From Pseudomonadota bacterium (lineage in GTDB: Bacteria > Verrucomicrobiota > Verrucomicrobiia > Limisphaerales > SXTU01), in contig RFVF01000044.1 of NCBI GenBank assembly GCA_009922615.1, positions 1-39,841 of the forward strand: DNA of 39,841 bases, read 5' to 3'. Shown here piece after piece: positions 25,135-32,889 of this stretch (the first letter of the stretch is position 1; each line of letters starts with the position of its first letter). Both the position numbers and the translations under genes were made by a program. Under the pieces are notes generated by a model, which was not told the origin of the DNA, made no database searches, and saw only the letters and a program-made list of their open reading frames with translations.

Positions 25135-25717
25135 GCGAGTCTTCGTTTTAGGGACCTTCTGTTGCTTAAGATTGTTACGGCTGGCTATGTTCGCCACCTG
25201 AGCTGAGATTTTCAGCACCATCTGCGGACTTGGCGAATCGCAAACTCGCACGGAATAGAAGACAACTAGTCGTGACCCACAAGACGCCGATAATGAGCAG
25301 CAAACGAGCTGCCGTTTCATAACAGCCCCATAGTGTGAGCGTGCTCCACCTGTCACCTACATCGGCTGACGGGGCTTGGAGACACCACTTCACCAGCAGA
25401 ACGGGCCCGAACATGTCATTTGCCAGCTTGAACGCAGTGTCACTCTCACTGTGAAGCCAGCTACCACCCCAAAAGCCCGGCGCTATCGCCCATAGAATTG
25501 CTCGCCACAGCAGATAGGTGAGGGCGACGACAATGACCGTTGGTTTCAGCCATGGACTCCTCAAGCACTGAAACAGAATCGTGAACCACCGAGCGACATC
25601 GCTGTAAGTGCCGACTTTCACACGCGGCAAGATTGACTAACCGACGAATCAGAGCAAAGCCACGGCTCTCTCGCTCCTCTTCCAGAACATATTTCGCTAC
25701 AACTCACACCAATTCCC
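25135..25717. other. Lower-G+C block, candidate insertion
   Basis: By hand count, bases 25141-25320 are 50 percent G+C, while a line of the flanking gene (24901-24960) is about 77 percent. The block holds a small membrane-protein frame, and at its right edge the DUF1501 homology stops abruptly. No transposase, terminal inverted repeats or target duplication were found by eye. Confidence 0.5.
25175..25630 (-). CDS. Small hypothetical membrane protein
   Basis: I do not recognise this 151-aa frame. It has about three hydrophobic segments: residues 31-52 (TVIVVALTYLLWRAILWAIA), about 72-86, and 108-127 (LLLIIGVLWVTTSCLLF). A short charged tail follows. Base composition is clearly lower in G+C than the neighbours, which suggests foreign origin. 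Its start overlaps the end of the DUF1501 frame by 13 nt. No good ribosome-binding site is seen upstream of the ATG, so expression is uncertain. Confidence 0.45.
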   Translation of the reverse strand: MPRVKVGTYSDVARWFTILFQCLRSPWLKPTVIVVALTYLLWRAILWAIAPGFWGGSWLHSESDTAFKLANDMFGPVLLVKWCLQAPSADVGDRWSTLTLWGCYETAARLLLIIGVLWVTTSCLLFRASLRFAKSADGAENLSSGGEHSQP

Positions 25718-26934
25718 TTCGCCTCGCCGCCGAGGCGGTCCGTGGAGCCGATGACTTGGCCGCAGCGCATCCCGCCGCCGGCCATGAGCGCCATCCCCAC
25801 GCGCGGCCAGTGGTCGCGGCCGACTTGCGCGCTGATGCGCGGCGTGCGGCCGAACTCGCCCCAGACCAAGACCGTGGTGTCTTTGTCCATGCCGCGCTGG
25901 TGGAGGTCCTCGACGAGCGCGGTGATGGCTTGGTCGAAGATGGGGAAGTCCTCGCGCTCGCGGGTGAAGATGTCGTTGCCCTTGCCGCCGTGCCAGTCCC
26001 ACTTGCTGTAGTTCACCGTCACCACGCGTGCGCCGGCCTCGACGAGGCGGCGGGCCGCCAGGAAACTCTGCGGCACGCGCGGCGCGCCGTTCTCGTCAAT
26101 GCGCTTCACCTCATCGCCCCGGCCGTAGCGTGCCACGATGCGCGGGTCTTCCTTCGACAAGTCCAGCGCCTCGGCGAGCTTCGACGACGTGAGGATGCCC
26201 ATCGCCTGCTGCGTGAAGGAATCCAACCCCTGCATCTGCCCGCTCGCATCCACGTCGCGGCGGAACTGATCCACGCTCGCCTGCAAGCGCGTGCGGTCGG
26301 CGAGCCGGTCGTAGGTGATGCCTTGCAGCTTCATGTCCGCGCGCGTCGGGCCGACGGGCCGGAAGCCCGAGTGCGCCACGTTCACCATGCCGGAGCCGGG
26401 CTCGTTGTAGGGGCCGTGCGTGCATTCGTAGCACATGCTCACAAACGCTGGCGTGGCCGGATTCACCGGGCCTTGCACCTGGCTGACGATGCTGCCGAAC
26501 GGTGCCCAGCCGCCCGCCGGAGCCATCTCCGTGCGGCTGTGGCCGGTGTAGCATTGGAAGGCGTCGTGGTCGTTCTGCGCGCCGACAAGCGACCGGATGA
26601 GCGCGAACTTGTCCATCATCTTCGCCATGCGCGGAAACAGCTCGCAAATCTGGATGCCATCCACATTCGTGCCGATGGGCCGGTGCGGGCCGGCGATGTC
26701 CCGCGGCGCGTCGGGCTTCAGGTCGAACATGTCCTGATGCGGCGGCCCGCCGACGAGGTAGATGAGGATGACGGACTTGTGCGACTTGCCGAGGCCCGCC
26801 TGCGCTTCGAGCGCGAGCAGGTGCGGCAGCGAAAGCCCCGCCGCGCCGAGGCCGCCGATCCGGAGGAAATTGCGCCGCGACACCCCGTCGCAGAACTGGC
26901 GACGGCGATCAGTTGGGCCGAGAAGCTGGAGCAT
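25618..26934 (-). CDS. DUF1501 protein, Tat-exported, C-terminus lost
   Basis: DUF1501 proteins are sulfatase-like exported proteins abundant in Planctomycetes and Verrucomicrobia. This one has the twin-arginine motif SRRNFLRIGG at residues 19-28, then LIYLVGGPPHQDMFDLKPDAP, GHSRTEMAPAGGWAPFGS, VTVNYSKWDWHGGKGNDIF and VWGEFGRTPRISAQVGRDHWP. Homology runs to GQVIGSTDRLGGEAKG and then stops. The last 30 residues (GVSCSEICSGRG to QSCRV) are unlike the family, which normally continues with a conserved segment ending in the phrase HALGI or similar. The gene is therefore C-terminally truncated at about 25717, where the lower-G+C block begins. The usual DUF1549/DUF1553 partner is absent. It may be a decaying pseudogene. 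Confidence 0.8.
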   Translation of the reverse strand: MLQLLGPTDRRRQFCDGVSRRNFLRIGGLGAAGLSLPHLLALEAQAGLGKSHKSVILIYLVGGPPHQDMFDLKPDAPRDIAGPHRPIGTNVDGIQICELFPRMAKMMDKFALIRSLVGAQNDHDAFQCYTGHSRTEMAPAGGWAPFGSIVSQVQGPVNPATPAFVSMCYECTHGPYNEPGSGMVNVAHSGFRPVGPTRADMKLQGITYDRLADRTRLQASVDQFRRDVDASGQMQGLDSFTQQAMGILTSSKLAEALDLSKEDPRIVARYGRGDEVKRIDENGAPRVPQSFLAARRLVEAGARVVTVNYSKWDWHGGKGNDIFTREREDFPIFDQAITALVEDLHQRGMDKDTTVLVWGEFGRTPRISAQVGRDHWPRVGMALMAGGGMRCGQVIGSTDRLGGEAKGIGVSCSEICSGRGAREPWLCSDSSVSQSCRV

Positions 26935-27183
26935 GGCGTGAAATTGCTGTCTTAACCCGACGCGGCGGGGGCGCGGGGAATTCGTCTCGATTCGCGCTCA
27001 ACCGATCCACCTGCGTTTCACCCGGCCCGGCGGGCCGTGAGGTCGCCGGGCGCAACGGGCGGCCATTCTTACCCCCACCCCATCACCTTACGATCCCCCG
27101 GGGGTCGGCGGGGTTGCTGCCGACGCATCCCACTGGCTCTATTGCTCTAGCTCTGGGTCCATTAGGCTGTTGATGCCTTTGTC

Positions 27184-27310
27184 CCTTCTCCCTTCGCGAA
27201 GCGAGGGGAGAAGGTGGCCGAAGGCCGGTTGAGGGGTGCGGCCGCCAACGCCAACGTGGCCAACCCCTCACCTCAGCCCTCTCCCCTTGCTTCGCAAAGG
27301 GAGAGGGGGA
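27184..27310. repeat. Double-hairpin inverted repeat element
   Basis: Hairpin one has perfect 9-bp arms CCTTCTCCC (27184-27192) and GGGAGAAGG (27206-27214). Hairpin two has perfect 9-bp arms CCCTCTCCC (27277-27285) and GGGAGAGGG (27299-27307). The cores TTCGCGAA and TTGCTTCGCAA are alike. Between them, TGAGGGGT and ACCCCTCA face each other, so the whole is an inverted pair of similar units. The right half is translated as NPSPQPSPLASQRERG at the start of the hydrolase gene. Confidence 0.85.
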
Positions 27311-29103
27311 AATTCGGTGCCGTCGCAACCTTGCTGTCGCTTTTCCTGCTCCTCGCATTCAGTGCGCACGCCCAATCGCTCCGGCTGCCGCCGCGTCCGG
27401 CGGATTCGCTGGCTGGCCGCGCCGTTGCGGAATCAGTGACGACTTTGGAGCGCCCCGCGCGCGAGGAGCGCCTCGTGGCCGAAGTGCTGCGCGGCAACGT
27501 GCCTGACTTTCTCCGCCGGCTCGTGCCGGTGTCGCTGACGAATACCGTCGAAGGCACGACGCACCGGGTCACCGTCTTCGTCGCGCCGGACTATCTCGCC
27601 GTCGGCAGCGACGCGGATTACTTCCTCGGACCGCTCACGCCTGGCGCGGCCCGGCGCATCGCGGACGCAACCGGTTGTCTGCTGCCGTCTCGCAAGCTCG
27701 TGGACGCCATCCACGCCGCTGCGCCCCTGAAGTTGAATCCACAGCCCATCCCGCCGAGCAAAGAAATGGTCACGGTCCCCGTCTTCGCGCGGCACAACGA
27801 GATGGTTTGGGAGCAGCGCCGCGCCGCGCTCGCCGCGCACCCGCTCGGCACGCTCGTGGCCGGCGACAAGAAGGATGTCGTCTTTACGCCGCAGCTCGCG
27901 ACGAAGCCAGGCAAGGTCGCCATCTACGGCTGGCACCGGACGAATGGCGTGGCGATTCAGCCGCTCTACCTCGGCCACGCGGACAGTTGGGCGGATTACA
28001 GCCACGGCGTGCGGCTCGTGCATCGGTCGGCGCGGCTGGACGGGGTGGACAAGGCGGTTGCGGAGATACTTGCTGACCCGAAGTTGAGCGTGCTGTTGAG
28101 CGATGAAGCACCGCTGCTCGGTGCCGGCGATTTGCAATCGGCGTCGGTGACTGCCGACGACTCGGGTCGGCGGCTGGAAGCCGCCAGCACGGGCGAGTGG
28201 CGTCCCAGCCCGCACTTCGGCGAGCTGGTCATGGACTTCAAACTCGAACCTGGCGTGCGTGTCCATGTGAACGCACCCGCGCGGACGGCGCTGGCCGCAC
28301 GGAAGCCAACCCACCTCATCCTCTACGCGCTGCCGAACGGTAACACCGTCGAGCAGACCGTCGGCAAGCGGCTGGCGCCGGGCGACGACTGGCATTTCAA
28401 CCTCCAGCACATCGGCGCGCAGACGCGCTGGCTACGCGAGCACGAGACGAACGCGACGGTCGTGGTGGCCTACTTCGAGGCCGCCGGCCTGAGCTGGCCT
28501 GCGTGGAAGCGCACCAATGGCGTCGCCAAAATCCCCGGCTACGTCGAGCGCGTCGCCGCGTTGTTCCCGAACCAAAAGCTCACGCTCACGCTCAACGGCC
28601 ACAGTGGCGGCGGGAGCTTCATCTTCGGCTTCATGGACGCGCACGAACGCATCCCTGCGAGCGTCGAGCGCATCGCCTTTCTCGACAGCAACTACGGCTA
28701 CGACGACGCGAAAAGGCACGCCGACAAACTGCTGGCTTGGTTGAACGCGTCACCGCGCAATCACCTCTGCATGCTCGCCTATCACGACTCCAACGCGTTG
28801 CTGAACGGCAAGACTTTCGTGAGCGAAGAGGGCGGCACGTGGGGTCGCAGCCACGCGATGCTGGCGCACTTCAAGCGCGGGCTCACCTTCGAATCAGCGA
28901 CGAAGGACGGCTTGCAGACGCACAGTGCGCTCGTGGGCCGCGTGAAGTTTCTGCTGAAGGAAAATCCCGAGCGGAAGATTCTGCACACGGTGCAGGTGGA
29001 GCGGAACGGCTTCATCCACTCGATGCTCACCGGAACGCCGGCGGAGTCGCGCGGCTACGAGTATCTGGGCGAGCGGGCTTATGAAGGACTTATTCAGCCG
29101 TGA
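27214..29103 (+). CDS. Secreted alpha/beta-hydrolase-like protein with unknown N-terminal domain
   Basis: The 629-aa frame starts at GTG (27214). Its first 32 residues come from the double-hairpin repeat. A credible signal peptide follows (GAVATLLSLFLLLAFSAHA-Q), so a TTG at 27331 may be the true or ancestral start. Residues 80-310 form an unrecognised domain with the phrases MVWEQRRAALAAHPLG, AIYGWHRTNG and HADSWADYSHGVRLV. The C-terminal half looks like an alpha/beta hydrolase: HLILYALPNGNT, then a nucleophile elbow GHSGGG with Ser464, and AFLDSNYGYDD. A general hydrolase role in the periplasm or outside is likely; the substrate is unknown. The stop is close to a strong bidirectional terminator. 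Confidence 0.8.
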   Translation: MAEGRLRGAAANANVANPSPQPSPLASQRERGKFGAVATLLSLFLLLAFSAHAQSLRLPPRPADSLAGRAVAESVTTLERPAREERLVAEVLRGNVPDFLRRLVPVSLTNTVEGTTHRVTVFVAPDYLAVGSDADYFLGPLTPGAARRIADATGCLLPSRKLVDAIHAAAPLKLNPQPIPPSKEMVTVPVFARHNEMVWEQRRAALAAHPLGTLVAGDKKDVVFTPQLATKPGKVAIYGWHRTNGVAIQPLYLGHADSWADYSHGVRLVHRSARLDGVDKAVAEILADPKLSVLLSDEAPLLGAGDLQSASVTADDSGRRLEAASTGEWRPSPHFGELVMDFKLEPGVRVHVNAPARTALAARKPTHLILYALPNGNTVEQTVGKRLAPGDDWHFNLQHIGAQTRWLREHETNATVVVAYFEAAGLSWPAWKRTNGVAKIPGYVERVAALFPNQKLTLTLNGHSGGGSFIFGFMDAHERIPASVERIAFLDSNYGYDDAKRHADKLLAWLNASPRNHLCMLAYHDSNALLNGKTFVSEEGGTWGRSHAMLAHFKRGLTFESATKDGLQTHSALVGRVKFLLKENPERKILHTVQVERNGFIHSMLTGTPAESRGYEYLGERAYEGLIQP

Positions 29104-29106
29104 GTG

Positions 29107-29134
29107 TGGATCGCGGCATATGGGCCGCGATCCA
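29107..29134. terminator. Bidirectional hairpin terminator between convergent genes
   Basis: TGGATCGCGGC and GCCGCGATCCA form a perfect 11-bp stem with a 6-nt loop. It fills nearly all of the 32 bp between the hydrolase stop and the ABM gene stop. T-runs are weak on both sides, but position and stem strength favour termination in both directions. Confidence 0.7.
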
Positions 29135-29135
29135 T

Positions 29136-29444
29136 TCACGCCGGCTGGAGCACGCGGAGGGTCACGCCTTTCACGAACGGCTTCACCTTCACGCGGTAGT
29201 CAGACATGTGCGGGGCCTTCAGGTGCGCTTCGAGTGCGGCGACGTCTGACCACTTTTCGATGACCATGATGGTGTCGTCGCTGAGGTGAGCCTGCACGGG
29301 GATGCTCGTGGGGCAGTTCACCGCCGGGCCATACTCGATGCAGCCGTGCTCGGCGTGGACCAGCGGCATGAGTGCGTGGAACTCGCGGAGAAAGGCGGCG
29401 CGCTGGCCGGGCTGGACTTCAATGGTCGCAAGGACGTGAATCAT
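29136..29444 (-). CDS. ABM-domain (YgiN-like) quinol monooxygenase
   Basis: The 102-aa protein covers a single antibiotic-biosynthesis-monooxygenase fold: IHVLATIEVQPGQRAAFLREF, EHGCIEYGPAVN, VIEKWSDVAALEAHLKAPHM and a C-terminal strand VTLRVLQP. Relatives such as YgiN act on quinols without cofactor, while others are of unknown role, so the substrate is left open. Length and the W-x-D-x-x-A-L-x-x-H block are typical. It follows prmC by 31 nt on the same strand and probably shares its transcript. Confidence 0.88.
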   Translation of the reverse strand: MIHVLATIEVQPGQRAAFLREFHALMPLVHAEHGCIEYGPAVNCPTSIPVQAHLSDDTIMVIEKWSDVAALEAHLKAPHMSDYRVKVKPFVKGVTLRVLQPA

Positions 29445-29475
29445 GTGCGTATCAGCGGCGCAGACGGCGCGCGAG

Positions 29476-30333
29476 TCAAGCTGTTCTCCAAGCCTCGATG
29501 ACGCGCGGGCGGCCCGTCAGGTCGGCGTGGAGGGTGACTCGTTCCCAGTCCGCTTCGGTGAAAAGTTGTTGCAGCGCATCGGCCTGGCCGTCGCCAAATT
29601 CAGCGAAGAAGCCGCCGTCCGCGTGCAGCCAAGCGGGGCTTTGCGTCGCAAGCCGTCGGTAAAAAGCCAACCCGTCCGCGCCGCCGTCGAGCGCCAGGCG
29701 CGGGTCAAAGTCGCGGACTTCGGGCTGAAGCGTGGGGATTTCCGCCGCCGGGATGTAGGGCGGATTCGAAACGATGAGATCGAAGCGCAGTTCGGGTGGC
29801 AGAGCGGCAAAGCCGTCGCCGAGATGGAACGTGACGCGGCCCGTCAGCTTGTGCGTTTCTGCGTTCCGCTGTGCGAGCGCGAGGGCTGAGGCTGAAAGGT
29901 CCAGCGCGTGGACTTGGGCCGCCGGACAGTTCGCCGCGAGCGCAAGCGCGATGCAGCCGGTGCCGGTGCCGAAGTCGAGCACGGCGGGTTGCGGCGCTGC
30001 GTTCTTCCCCAGCGCGGCGAGAGCGAGTTCCAAGAGGGTCTCGGTCTCGGGCCGCGGGATGAGCGCGTCGGGGCTGACGGCGATTTCCAAGCCGAAGAAG
30101 GCCGTGCTGCCGACGAGGTGCTGGAGCGGTTCGCGTTTGGCGCGGCGTTGCACAAGCGCACGGAGGGCGGCGAGTTCTGTTTCCGTCAGCACGCGGTCGT
30201 GCTGAAGATAAAGCTGGAGCCGGGGCAGTTTCAGGACGTGGGCCAGGAGCAGCTCGATTTGCAGGCGCGGTGACTCGACGCCGTGGCGTTGCAGAAACTC
30301 GGCGCTGCGCTGGATGACTTCGAGGACCGTCAC
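29476..30333 (-). CDS. prmC: Release factor glutamine methyltransferase
   Basis: PrmC/HemK methylates the glutamine of the GGQ motif in peptide-chain release factors. The 285-aa protein has the N-terminal helical domain (RLQIELLLAHVLKLPRLQLYL) and the linker VGSTAFFGLEIAVSPDALIPRPETETLLE, diagnostic of PrmC. The SAM motif LDFGTGTGCIALALA lies at 119-133 and the catalytic NPPY at 190-193. Length is normal. It is divergent from the response regulator, with 126 bp between the two starts. A prfA gene, often adjacent, is not here. Confidence 0.96.
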   Translation of the reverse strand: MTVLEVIQRSAEFLQRHGVESPRLQIELLLAHVLKLPRLQLYLQHDRVLTETELAALRALVQRRAKREPLQHLVGSTAFFGLEIAVSPDALIPRPETETLLELALAALGKNAAPQPAVLDFGTGTGCIALALAANCPAAQVHALDLSASALALAQRNAETHKLTGRVTFHLGDGFAALPPELRFDLIVSNPPYIPAAEIPTLQPEVRDFDPRLALDGGADGLAFYRRLATQSPAWLHADGGFFAEFGDGQADALQQLFTEADWERVTLHADLTGRPRVIEAWRTA

Positions 30334-30459
30334 AGCGGCAGCGTAGCGGAGCTGGTGCTTGGCCCGAAGGGATTTTCGACAATGTTCCGCGTGACCGTGA
30401 AAATGCTGCGAAATATCGCTTGCATCTCGGAGCTAGGGTCTTCACAAAAGGCTCCATCC

Positions 30460-30846
30460 ATGCCCTTGATCCTCCTCGTGGAAGACAACGAGATGAACCG
30501 CGACATGCTCTCGCGGCGGCTCATGCGTCGGGGTTTCACGGTGTCGATTGCGGTGGATGGTGCGGAGGGCGTGGCCCGCTGTGAACAGGAGTTGCCCGAT
30601 CTCGTCATCATGGACCTCAGCCTACCCGTGCTGGACGGCTGGGAAGCGACCCGGCGCATCAAGTCCATGCCGACCACACGGCACATTCCGGTCATCGCAC
30701 TCACCGCGCACGCGATGGAAGGCGAGGATGAGCGGGCTCGAGTCGCGGGCTGTGATGATTTTGAGACCAAACCGGTGGAGTTGCCGCGACTGCTGGCCAA
30801 GGTGGTGGCATTGCTGAAACTTCCGCCACCCACTTCCCCACAATGA
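30460..30846 (+). CDS. Single-domain response regulator
   Basis: The 128-aa protein is one receiver domain and nothing else. It has the acidic pair in VEDNEMNRDM (Glu8-Asp9), the phospho-acceptor Asp52 in IMDLSLPVLDGW, the switch threonine in ALTAHAM and Lys104 in FETKPVELP. With no output domain it must act through protein contacts. The frame extends upstream to 30283, but the ATG at 30460 gives the standard receiver N-terminus. The stop overlaps the start of an H-box protein by 4 bp (ATGA), which makes a two-gene signalling unit likely. Confidence 0.94.
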   Translation: MPLILLVEDNEMNRDMLSRRLMRRGFTVSIAVDGAEGVARCEQELPDLVIMDLSLPVLDGWEATRRIKSMPTTRHIPVIALTAHAMEGEDERARVAGCDDFETKPVELPRLLAKVVALLKLPPPTSPQ

Positions 30847-31295
30847 GCACGAGCCAAGCCAAACCGGAGCTGCTCCGTCAATGCCTGCGGTTGCCGACTG
30901 AGCCCGAAGCCATGCGCGCCCTGCGGCACGATCTGCGCACCCCCATTAACCCGCTGTTGGGCTACTGCGAACTGATCGTGGAGGAAGCGGGCGAGGGCGT
31001 GCCGCCGAAGTTCCTCGCGGGCATGAAGGATCTGCACGTGCTGGGCACCCGCATGCTGAAACTCACCAATGAGGTGTTTTCTGATCAGCCGTCGCCTTTG
31101 CATGCGCTGGATCGAGTGGAACTCCACCGGGAGTTTTGCGCCCCGGCCGAGGCGGCTGCGCTACTCTGCCGGCAGTTGGAACAAGAAGCCCTGGCCGCGT
31201 CGCTGCCCATTGCGGCTAAGGATCTGCAACGCATCAGTGTCGCCACCGACCGGTGGTGGAAACGAATCGAGCGGATGCTGGTGGAGAATTGCTAG
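30843..31295 (+). CDS. HisKA-type H-box protein without an ATPase domain
   Basis: The 150-aa protein contains a histidine-kinase dimerisation/phosphoacceptor segment, ALRHDLRTPINPLLGYCELI, with His29 as the likely phosphorylation site. A second helix follows (AGMKDLHVLGTRMLKLTNEVF). The HATPase N, G1 and G2 boxes are absent and the frame ends soon after, so it cannot phosphorylate itself. It could act as a phosphotransfer or phosphatase partner for the response regulator it overlaps, comparable in concept to Spo0B or ChpT. That role is inferred. A truncated kinase is the alternative, but the downstream 64 bp do not encode the missing domain. Confidence 0.75.
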   Translation: MSTSQAKPELLRQCLRLPTEPEAMRALRHDLRTPINPLLGYCELIVEEAGEGVPPKFLAGMKDLHVLGTRMLKLTNEVFSDQPSPLHALDRVELHREFCAPAEAAALLCRQLEQEALAASLPIAAKDLQRISVATDRWWKRIERMLVENC

Positions 31296-31359
31296 CCGGG
31301 CTTCGCACATTAGGTGCCAACGGTGTGCAAGCCGCTCCCCTCCGCCACGCTGGGCTCAT

Positions 31360-32889
31360 CTACGGTGCAAAACACTCGGCGGGCATGGGGTGCGGCGTGT
31401 CGATGCACGGCGAGAACTCCATCAGGCGCAGCACGTCGGCCTGCAAGTCTATGCCCGGCGCGAGTTCGCACAGGTGCAGCCCATCTGCTTGCAGTTCAAA
31501 CACGGCACGCTCGGTGACGTAGAGCACTTGCTGGCCACGAGCCACGGCGGTGGGACCGTGGAAGCAGACTTGCGCAACGCGGTTCACGAACTTCGCCTTC
31601 GCACCTTCGCGCTTGATGCGCAACGCACCGTCGATCGTGTCTACTTCCAGCCCGTCCGCACGGAACGTGCAGGCGAAGACGACGCGCCTGGCACTCTGCG
31701 TGATGTTCACGAAGCCACCCACGCCCGCGAAGCGTCCGCCGCCGAGCGCGGTCACGTTCACGCTGCCCTCGGCGTCCACTTCGAGCGCGCCCAGCACGGC
31801 GATGTCCAGCCCGCCGCCGTCGTAGAAATCAAACTGCGCCGGCTGGTCAACGACGGCCTCCGGATGTGCGCTGCAACCGAAGCTCAAGCCGCCTGCGGGC
31901 ACGCCGCCGATCGGCCCGCTCTCCAGCGTGAGGGTGAATTCCGCGAGCCGTCCGGTCTCGGCCGCGACCGCCGCGACCGCCTCGGGCACGCCGATGCCGA
32001 GATTCACGACGTCACCGGCGTGAACCTCGCGCAGCACACGCCGACCGATGATTTTCCGTTCATTGAAAGACATCGGCTCAAAGACATCGGAGCTCCCTTC
32101 ACTCGTGACGTAAGCTTCGTTAAACGGCTCGCCAAAAGTCTGATCGTGTTGCGTGCCGTCGGAGACGACGATGAAGTCCACAAGCGCACCGGGCACACGC
32201 ACGGCCTTGGGGTCGGTGATGCGCTCTACGATCCGCTCGACCTGCGCGATGACGAGGCCACCGTGGTTGTGCGCGGCCTGCGCGATGGGCAACACCTCGC
32301 CGATGAGCGCTTCGCGTTCGTGGGTGAGGTTGCCGCGCACGTCGGCGGTCGTGGCGCGGATGAGGCCGACGGTGACGGGAAACGTGCGGTAGCGCAGCCA
32401 GTCTTCGCCATCAAGCGAGACGCGTTCGACGAGTGGCTCGGTGGTGCGTGCGTTGAGCCGACCACCGCCGTTGACCGGGTCGATGAAGGTGTTCATTCCG
32501 ATGCGCGTGAAGACGCCGGGGCGCTTGGCGGCGATTTCGCGCAGCAGCACGCAGAGGACACCTTGTGGGAGGTTGTAGGCTTCGATTTCGTTCGCCAACG
32601 CGAGCCGGCCGAGCTTGGGCGCGAGGTTCCAGTGGCCGCCAATGACGCGTTTGAGCAAGCCAGCGTGCGCGAGGTGATTCAAACCGCGTTTGCCCCGATC
32701 GCCTTGGCCGGCGCAATAAAGCAGCGTGAGGTCGCGTGGCGCGCCGCTCTCCAGAAAGCGCCGCTCCAATGCGGACGAAAGCAACTCCGGATGTCCTGCG
32801 CCGACGAAGCCCCCGACCACGACCGTCGCGCCGGATGGAATCGCGGCCACGGCCTCGGCGGCGGAGACGATGCGCGCCGCAGCCCTCAC
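31360..32889 (-). CDS. Acyl-CoA:carboxylate CoA-transferase (family I)
   Basis: The 509-aa protein combines the alpha and beta halves of a family I CoA-transferase, as in propionate CoA-transferase or YdiF. The N-terminal half has ATVVVGGFVGAGHPELL and FTRIGMNTFIDPVNGGGRLN. The C-terminal half has VVNLGIGVPEAVAAVAAE and the catalytic glutamate Glu323 in LTLESGPIGGVP. GGGLDIAVLGALEVDAEGSVNV and GVGGFVNITQSARRVVFA are also typical. It moves CoA between short-chain acids, probably in acid or ketone-body metabolism. The ATG overlaps the SDR stop by 4 bp, so it is co-translated with that reductase. Confidence 0.92.
   Translation of the reverse strand: MRAAARIVSAAEAVAAIPSGATVVVGGFVGAGHPELLSSALERRFLESGAPRDLTLLYCAGQGDRGKRGLNHLAHAGLLKRVIGGHWNLAPKLGRLALANEIEAYNLPQGVLCVLLREIAAKRPGVFTRIGMNTFIDPVNGGGRLNARTTEPLVERVSLDGEDWLRYRTFPVTVGLIRATTADVRGNLTHEREALIGEVLPIAQAAHNHGGLVIAQVERIVERITDPKAVRVPGALVDFIVVSDGTQHDQTFGEPFNEAYVTSEGSSDVFEPMSFNERKIIGRRVLREVHAGDVVNLGIGVPEAVAAVAAETGRLAEFTLTLESGPIGGVPAGGLSFGCSAHPEAVVDQPAQFDFYDGGGLDIAVLGALEVDAEGSVNVTALGGGRFAGVGGFVNITQSARRVVFACTFRADGLEVDTIDGALRIKREGAKAKFVNRVAQVCFHGPTAVARGQQVLYVTERAVFELQADGLHLCELAPGIDLQADVLRLMEFSPCIDTPHPMPAECFAP

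Noticed and set aside
25135..25356. Upstream extension of the MIP18 fusion protein
   Set aside because: The region is low in G+C, Ser/Cys-rich and lies in the foreign-looking block; the Met at 25134 is the better start.
25175..25717. Insertion sequence in the lower-G+C block
   Set aside because: No transposase, terminal inverted repeats or target-site duplication could be found by eye, so only a candidate insertion is reported.
31296..31359. Terminator between the H-box gene and the CoA-transferase
   Set aside because: Only a 5-bp GCACA/TGTGC stem with a 14-nt loop and no T-run is present, too weak to call.
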